Origin: Rectinema sp003452735
GTDB taxonomy: Bacteria; Spirochaetota; Spirochaetia; Treponematales; Rectinemataceae
DNA: 11,350 nt
Direction of reading: 5' to 3'
Assembly (NCBI GenBank): GCA_035415815.1
Contig: DAOOGR010000056.1
Span: 1 to 11,350, forward strand
Positions 7,461-11,350 of the stretch are shown piece after piece (within the stretch, counting starts at the first letter, position 1; each line of letters starts with the position of its first letter). The translations under genes and the position numbers were made by a program. The notes under the pieces are model-generated. The model saw only the letters and a list, made by a program, of their open reading frames with translations, made no database searches and was not told where the DNA came from.

Positions 7461-8697
7461 AGCATGCTTCCACAATCTCTATCAGCTTCTGTGACCATAT
7501 CGAAATTCCATAATTCTCATCGATAAGATTATGCAATCGATGTTTCTCGGCAGGGTTCTTCCATTGAGCCGCAGCTATTTTGAAAGTATCGGAGACTTGA
7601 GCAAAATTGTCGGGTTCGATGCGATACACTCCAGGAAACTCTGCTTCACAAAAAACAGAAATTGCCCCTACATCTGTGCCCACAACCGGCAATCCTGAAG
7701 AGAGCGCTTCCAGCGTGACCATTTCGAATCCTTCATATATCAAAGGGAAATACAAGAGATCACAGGAACGATAGAGATTGGGTAGTTCAGCAAAGCTAAC
7801 TACCTTGTGGATAGTAACATTTGGCTTTGAAGAAAAATGTTCTGTATTTAAAGATGAAGGTGTCGCGATTATGAACTCCCAATTCTTCCCTGTTTCTCGA
7901 GCCATTTCAACCGTTGTTCTTAGCCTATCGAGGCCTTTGAGGTATGTAAGTGACCCCACAAAGAGAATTCGTAGCACTCTTTTAGATTGTTTCGAAGATT
8001 CTTGTTCGTTTAATTCCGAAGTAGGCTGTAAATGTTTTGTATCTACGGTATTGGGAAGGTGCTCAAATTTGCCAGATGAAAGATGATAATATCGCTGCCA
8101 ATCCCTTTGTGAATGTTCGGATACCGCTACGATGATACGTGCACGATTCCCTGCGATCATTTCTGCTATTTCATCTGGTCCATATATCGAGAGCTTCAAG
8201 CTCTCGATAAGCCTAATAGGCCTGGGGATTTCAGTATTATCGAAATGCTCTTGGAGCTTTGATAAATCCAACCTGTGCTGTTCTAAACACACTCTGTGCT
8301 GTGTTAAGCGTGCAGCCCGAACACAGCCATGGCAAAACAGAATATCGGATCTGGCAAAAAAAGCAGCATATCCATTATTGATTATGAAAGCACCAGATCT
8401 CCGCTCTCTATTGGCAATTATCGATAATCCAAAGGATTGTCCTAAAAAACCTAACACTCCTCTCTTGAAAATAGAGAAAAATTGACCGATTTTGCTCTTT
8501 GCCAAGGCTTTTTGTTCAATTATACCAACTTGAAAACCATGTTCCGAAAGAGCACGAAATGCATAGAGCATGACTCGCTCTACACCTCCTGCATCAGAGA
8601 GTCCGTTGGGAGAGATTATTATTATCTTTCGAGACCTAAGTATATGGCCGGATTTGGATTCCCCAATATTTTGCGCAAAGTTCGAGGTCTTTCCCAT
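7453..8697 (-). CDS. GT4-family glycosyltransferase
   Basis: This 414-residue GT-B enzyme has KIIIISPNGLSDAGGVERVM (24-43) as its first strand and glycine loop, ARIIVAVSEHSQRDWQRYY (186-204), the interdomain segment LPNTVDTKHLQP (214-225), the donor-domain start RILFVGSLTYLKGLDRL (243-259), and EX7E with E322 and E330 inside YEGFEMVTLEALSSGLPVVG. It is predicted to add a sugar to the undecaprenyl-linked intermediate. The first 23 residues are polar and variable, so a slightly later start is possible; the ATG at 8697 is 2 bases after the flippase stop and has only a weak GAGA-type ribosome binding site, suggesting reinitiation. A cysteine-containing stretch, CHGC at 122-125 plus C137, is unusual for the family. 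Codons 163-171 contain a long palindrome described separately. Confidence 0.9.
   Translation of the reverse strand: MGKTSNFAQNIGESKSGHILRSRKIIIISPNGLSDAGGVERVMLYAFRALSEHGFQVGIIEQKALAKSKIGQFFSIFKRGVLGFLGQSFGLSIIANRERRSGAFIINNGYAAFFARSDILFCHGCVRAARLTQHRVCLEQHRLDLSKLQEHFDNTEIPRPIRLIESLKLSIYGPDEIAEMIAGNRARIIVAVSEHSQRDWQRYYHLSSGKFEHLPNTVDTKHLQPTSELNEQESSKQSKRVLRILFVGSLTYLKGLDRLRTTVEMARETGKNWEFIIATPSSLNTEHFSSKPNVTIHKVVSFAELPNLYRSCDLLYFPLIYEGFEMVTLEALSSGLPVVGTDVGAISVFCEAEFPGVYRIEPDNFAQVSDTFKIAAAQWKNPAEKHRLHNLIDENYGISIWSQKLIEIVEACYE
8185..8209. repeat. 25-base near-perfect palindrome inside the GT4 gene
   Basis: The arm TATCGAGAGCTT at 8185-8196 and its exact reverse complement AAGCTCTCGATA at 8198-8209 are separated by one base. 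As RNA this could fold with a 10-bp stem and a 5-base loop. A shorter inverted repeat, GCCTA-A-TAGGC at 8211-8221, follows directly. Both lie within coding sequence (residues 163-171, LIESLKLSI, and just upstream of them), so function is uncertain. Confidence 0.85.
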
Positions 8698-8699
8698 AT

Positions 8700-10160
8700 C
8701 TATCTCGTATTCTTATTTCCGCTTCTTAAGATGAAGAGCGCAAAATCGTCCTTGACTGCAAGAAGAAATGCAAGATAGAAAAGTCCACTTGTACCAATAG
8801 CCAATATAAGCCTTACAACAATCATTATCCCTGATAATTTGCTTATAAAATAGGCAACTAGCCCACAGAGTGCTCCTCCTAAAAGATAATGGAATAGTCT
8901 CTTTCGTGAAAACACCATAGAAATCGCCTTTCTCCCGCAGAAGCATATATGTGCGACAAGGACTGATGTCTCTCCTGCCAACATGCCTAGGGCAGCCCCT
9001 ACCTGGCCAAAAGGCTTCACTGCAAAGCATAGCACAAGGCCAGTCACTACGATGCCGATGCTGAAAGAAATTAGCATAGACTTCTCTTTCTGTTGTGGTA
9101 TCAAGATTTGCATCTGAAGCGCATTCGAGAATGCCACTATCGGTACGATCCATGCCGTTATTCGCATTGAAGATGCTGCAGGTGCAAATCTAGCGCCAGC
9201 AAATATTTGTATTAAATCATCGGCAATAGCTACAAGCCCAAAAACTGCAGGAATTACAAATAATGCAATGGCCGAGAAAGAATTCTGCAAAAGCCTCGTA
9301 CTCTCTTCTTTAGCCGCATTGACAAGTGTCGAAAGGCGAGGCATGAGCACAGTACTGAGCGTTGCTGTAAAGGCAATGACAATCCTAGCAATCCGAATCG
9401 AGATGCTATAGAATCCTGCCTCCTCTGTCTTTGAAAACAAGCTCAAAAATAAAAAATCGAGGTTTGTATATACTGTTACTAGAAAAGAAAAAAGCGTAAT
9501 TACTAGGAGTGAACTAAGATGCTTAAGAGGTGAAAGGCCTCGAAACCTAACCTTGATATTCTTATGCGCAGCTGCATAATTTATGGCCATTGTCGCAAAT
9601 CCAACAGCGGAGAATAAAAATGCGTAAACAATATAGTCCGAAGCCTTACGAACAAAGAGAAAAAGCGATACCACAAATAGCACTTGGAGAATTGCATTGC
9701 GTATGCCAATATATCGAAAGCGCTCCATGCCCTGAAAAAGCCAGTCTAAATTCATGGCGGAAGTTATGATAGTCAATCCGAATACAAAAAAAAGTCTCCA
9801 CTCGCTTCGATATTTCGGAATGAGCATCACAGCGATAGAAAAGGCCAAGATAGCTAAAAATGAGGAGACTATCGAAAGCTCAACGAGTTCTGAAACACCT
9901 GTCTCAAGCGCCTTTCTGTCGGATCTACGCTGGGCTACGAGCCTGACACCGTAGACTGGAAGCCCAATTTGCGCTGCTGCAATAAAATAATTTGTGAATG
10001 AGGAAGCAATACCTGTGCGACCGAGATTCTCTGGGCCAAGAACTCTTGCTACATAGGGATAGGTAATAAGGGGAACAAGTATGGTCAAGAAAGTGCTAAG
10101 GGTCGAAAAAAGAAAATTGCTTACTATCGATGGCTCAGACTCATGTAATTCAGTATTCAT
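8700..10160 (-). CDS. wzx: Wzx-type lipid-linked repeat-unit flippase
   Basis: This 486-residue polytopic membrane protein belongs to the polysaccharide transporter branch of the MOP exporter superfamily. It would translocate the undecaprenyl-diphosphate-linked repeat unit across the inner membrane. Typical features: an N-terminal segment with PLITYPYVARVLGPENLGR (30-48), GLPVYGVRLVAQRRSDR (66-82), AMNLDWLFQGMERFRYIGIR (135-154), and about twelve to fourteen hydrophobic segments spread over the whole length (for example 20-34, 98-114, 122-135, 157-171, 177-195, 217-242, 296-315, 335-350, 362-381, 426-440, 447-468). Length is normal for Wzx. Its ATG overlaps the stop of the exported-protein gene as ATGA. 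The pairing with a Wzy-like polymerase and an initiating transferase marks the cluster as Wzx/Wzy-dependent rather than ABC-transporter-dependent. Confidence 0.93.
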   Translation of the reverse strand: MNTELHESEPSIVSNFLFSTLSTFLTILVPLITYPYVARVLGPENLGRTGIASSFTNYFIAAAQIGLPVYGVRLVAQRRSDRKALETGVSELVELSIVSSFLAILAFSIAVMLIPKYRSEWRLFFVFGLTIITSAMNLDWLFQGMERFRYIGIRNAILQVLFVVSLFLFVRKASDYIVYAFLFSAVGFATMAINYAAAHKNIKVRFRGLSPLKHLSSLLVITLFSFLVTVYTNLDFLFLSLFSKTEEAGFYSISIRIARIVIAFTATLSTVLMPRLSTLVNAAKEESTRLLQNSFSAIALFVIPAVFGLVAIADDLIQIFAGARFAPAASSMRITAWIVPIVAFSNALQMQILIPQQKEKSMLISFSIGIVVTGLVLCFAVKPFGQVGAALGMLAGETSVLVAHICFCGRKAISMVFSRKRLFHYLLGGALCGLVAYFISKLSGIMIVVRLILAIGTSGLFYLAFLLAVKDDFALFILRSGNKNTR

Positions 10161-10981
10161 CGATGCCCCGAATTATTTTTGGCTTCTATTGCTTGTGCTG
10201 CCATCCAGTTACTGATAGCTCGAATTCTCTTTTCTGCTGCAGAGAAAATATCCACAAATTGAGAAGCCAATTTTCTTGGATTGAAATAGCTCACACTGCT
10301 GACTAGAAGACCTTCTTGTACCTCCTTGAAAGAAAAAGCGATTCGGAAATCTTTTGCATCAAAAGCGCGGATAGGCCCTATGCCCATGGGTTGCACGTTT
10401 TCGATTAAGAAAAAGACAATATTATCCTTCTCAAAAAGCGATACGGAGAACCATGTAGATCCAAAATTTGCATCTTTTATGTGTACAAAGAGACTCAGTT
10501 CCTCGGGAATCTTGGAAAAAGGCCTTACCGGCTTAGGAATTCGCGATCCTGGAGTTTCTACCACATAGACATCATCGAATAATATCGTCTCCTTGCCCCT
10601 TGTCTCGGAATAATAAGTAATTCCTGATAAAGTATCCAGTTGTGCTAGCCTATTAAGAAATATCAGCTTATCTGTATCAGAAAACCGAACAGCATCGATT
10701 AGATATGCGGTCTGATATTTGCTTCCCTCTTTTCGATCTGGTAGACTCTCTTGCAGGGTCATAGCTGTTTGACCCGAAGGCAAAAGTCTGGGCGAACTAT
10801 TCTCCATGTAATCCTCAATAATAAGATTATTAGCCAAAAGCCTCTGTATCTCATCGCTTGTCAGCTTTGGCAAGACAGCCCTTAGCGATGGTAGGCTATC
10901 TGCATACACTACCTTTGCTCCAACAAGAGAAAGAATTAAGAATAGAGATATCTTTGCGTTCGATAATTTAATATGCACCAT
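10157..10981 (-). CDS. Exported protein of unknown function, possibly DUF6675-like
   Basis: This 274-residue protein begins with a clear signal peptide: a basic start (MVHIKLSNAK), a hydrophobic core (ISLFLILSLVGAKVV) and a V-Y-A|D cleavage site after A27. There is no lipobox cysteine, so it should be periplasmic or surface-exposed. The mature part has LTSDEIQRLLANNLIIED (41-58), GITYYSETRGKETILFDD (120-137), FVHIKDANFGSTWFSVSLF (165-183) and a strand-rich C-terminal half ending in an amphipathic helix. From memory this layout resembles the DUF6675 family described mainly from Treponema-group spirochaetes; I cannot verify that. No catalytic motif is visible. The ATG at 10981 overlaps the upstream transferase by 14 bases; a GTG at 10978 has better spacing to the AAAGG at 10984-10988 and is an alternative, and a GTG at 10984 is also possible. 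Its position between the initiating enzyme and the flippase suggests a role in polysaccharide assembly or export (inference). Confidence 0.75.
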   Translation of the reverse strand: MVHIKLSNAKISLFLILSLVGAKVVYADSLPSLRAVLPKLTSDEIQRLLANNLIIEDYMENSSPRLLPSGQTAMTLQESLPDRKEGSKYQTAYLIDAVRFSDTDKLIFLNRLAQLDTLSGITYYSETRGKETILFDDVYVVETPGSRIPKPVRPFSKIPEELSLFVHIKDANFGSTWFSVSLFEKDNIVFFLIENVQPMGIGPIRAFDAKDFRIAFSFKEVQEGLLVSSVSYFNPRKLASQFVDIFSAAEKRIRAISNWMAAQAIEAKNNSGHR

Positions 10982-11350
10982 CACCTTTGAGCACTACTAT
11001 AATTGTCTTGAGGAGTATATAGAGATCGAGCCAAAGCGACCAGCTTTGAATATAGTATACATCAAGCGCGATCCTTTGCTCATAGTCGGTCTCAGAACGA
11101 CCAGATATCTGCCATAAGCCCGACAGCCCAGGCTTTACTTTGGAAAATAGCCAATAGTTATCTCCATATTTTATTACTTCATTATTAATTATAGGTCGAG
11201 GACCAATCAGACTGAGATCGCCTTTTAGAACATTCCATAATTGTGGCAATTCATCTAAACTTGTCCTTCGTAAAAAAGCGCCAATCCTCGTTATTCGAGG
11301 ATCGTTTTTTAGCTTGAAATTAGATTGCCATTCTGTCCGTGCCTCTGGAC
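10968..11350 (-). CDS. Initiating sugar-1-phosphate transferase, C-terminal part (runs off right edge)
   Basis: The last 126 residues of a polyprenyl-phosphate sugar-1-phosphate transferase (bacterial sugar transferase family, WbaP/ExoY/EpsE type). Visible and highly conserved: KNDPRITRIGAFLRRTSLDE, continuing without a break as LPQLWNVLKGD, then LSLIGPRP, KVKPGLSGLWQISGRS, YEQRIALDVYYIQSWSLWLD and the closing ILLKTIIVVLKGDGAY helix. The family transfers a hexose-1-phosphate from a UDP-sugar to undecaprenyl phosphate at the cytoplasmic membrane, the first step of repeat-unit synthesis. The catalytic Asp-Glu region and the membrane anchor lie outside the window. Frame continuity to 11350 shows the gene starts further right; the TTG at 11249 is an internal leucine codon, not a start. 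The SGRS...YEQRIALDVYYI pattern fits WbaP-like enzymes (often galactose or glucose), but the sugar cannot be fixed from this part. Confidence 0.95.
   Translation of the reverse strand, partial: PEARTEWQSNFKLKNDPRITRIGAFLRRTSLDELPQLWNVLKGDLSLIGPRPIINNEVIKYGDNYWLFSKVKPGLSGLWQISGRSETDYEQRIALDVYYIQSWSLWLDLYILLKTIIVVLKGDGAY

Noticed and set aside
8132..8485. 117-codon plus-strand open frame across the palindrome.
   Set aside because: It is antisense to a well-supported GT4 gene, with no ribosome binding site pattern or motif that I can see.
8713..9153. 146-codon open frame on the minus strand in another frame.
   Set aside because: It is a shadow within the Wzx gene, whose frame has the expected membrane segments throughout; the alternative frame has no family features.
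11247..11249. TTG as start of a 93-residue sugar transferase.
   Set aside because: The frame continues to the right edge with conserved residues (DPRITRIGAFLRRTSLDE directly before this leucine), so this is an internal codon of a longer gene.
11284..11310. Terminator-like hairpin on the plus strand: ATCCTCG, loop TTATT, CGAGGAT, then CG and six T residues.
   Set aside because: It lies inside the conserved DPRITRIG codons of the sugar transferase, on the strand opposite to transcription. Seven-base arms are expected by chance in a window this size, and no plus-strand gene ends there.

Overview
The window is one continuous surface-polysaccharide (exopolysaccharide or O-antigen-like) biosynthesis operon of the Wzx/Wzy type. 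Every gene is on the minus strand, so it is transcribed from right to left in window coordinates. The genes are packed end to end: seven of the nine junctions are overlaps of 1 to 14 bases, one is a 2-base gap, and the only real spacer is 33 bases (857-889). No promoter, terminator, tRNA, rRNA, CRISPR array or insertion sequence is visible. The promoter must lie beyond the right edge, and transcription runs off the left edge.

In transcription order: (1) the C-terminal end of the initiating sugar-1-phosphate transferase (10968 to past 11350); (2) an exported protein of unknown function (10157-10981); (3) the Wzx flippase (8700-10160); (4) a GT4 glycosyltransferase (7453-8697); (5) a GT2 glycosyltransferase (6519-7460); (6) a GT4-type glycosyltransferase with a very basic tail (5273-6529); (7) a 710-residue fusion of a complete GT2 to a complete GT4 (3144-5276); (8) a Wzy/O-antigen-ligase-type membrane protein (1990-3147); (9) another GT4 glycosyltransferase (890-1990); (10) the N-terminal 285 residues of an exported protein that looks like a single POTRA domain followed by an Omp85-like beta-barrel (856 to past the left edge).

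Proposed pathway (inference from family knowledge): the initiating transferase puts the first sugar phosphate on undecaprenyl phosphate; six glycosyltransferase domains in five proteins extend the lipid-linked repeat unit on the cytoplasmic face; Wzx flips it; Wzy polymerises it in the periplasm. The usual export partners (Wza, Wzc, Wzb) and chain-length regulator (Wzz), and any nucleotide-sugar synthesis genes, are absent from the window. Two envelope proteins of non-standard type, the exported unknown and the POTRA/barrel protein, sit in the operon instead, and they are the most interesting part of it.

Organism: a diderm (Gram-negative-type) bacterium, because of the outer-membrane barrel gene. 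The exported unknown protein recalls, from memory, a family seen mostly in Treponema-group spirochaetes, so a spirochaete is my best guess, held only moderately. Base composition is moderately AT-rich by eye and fairly even along the cluster.
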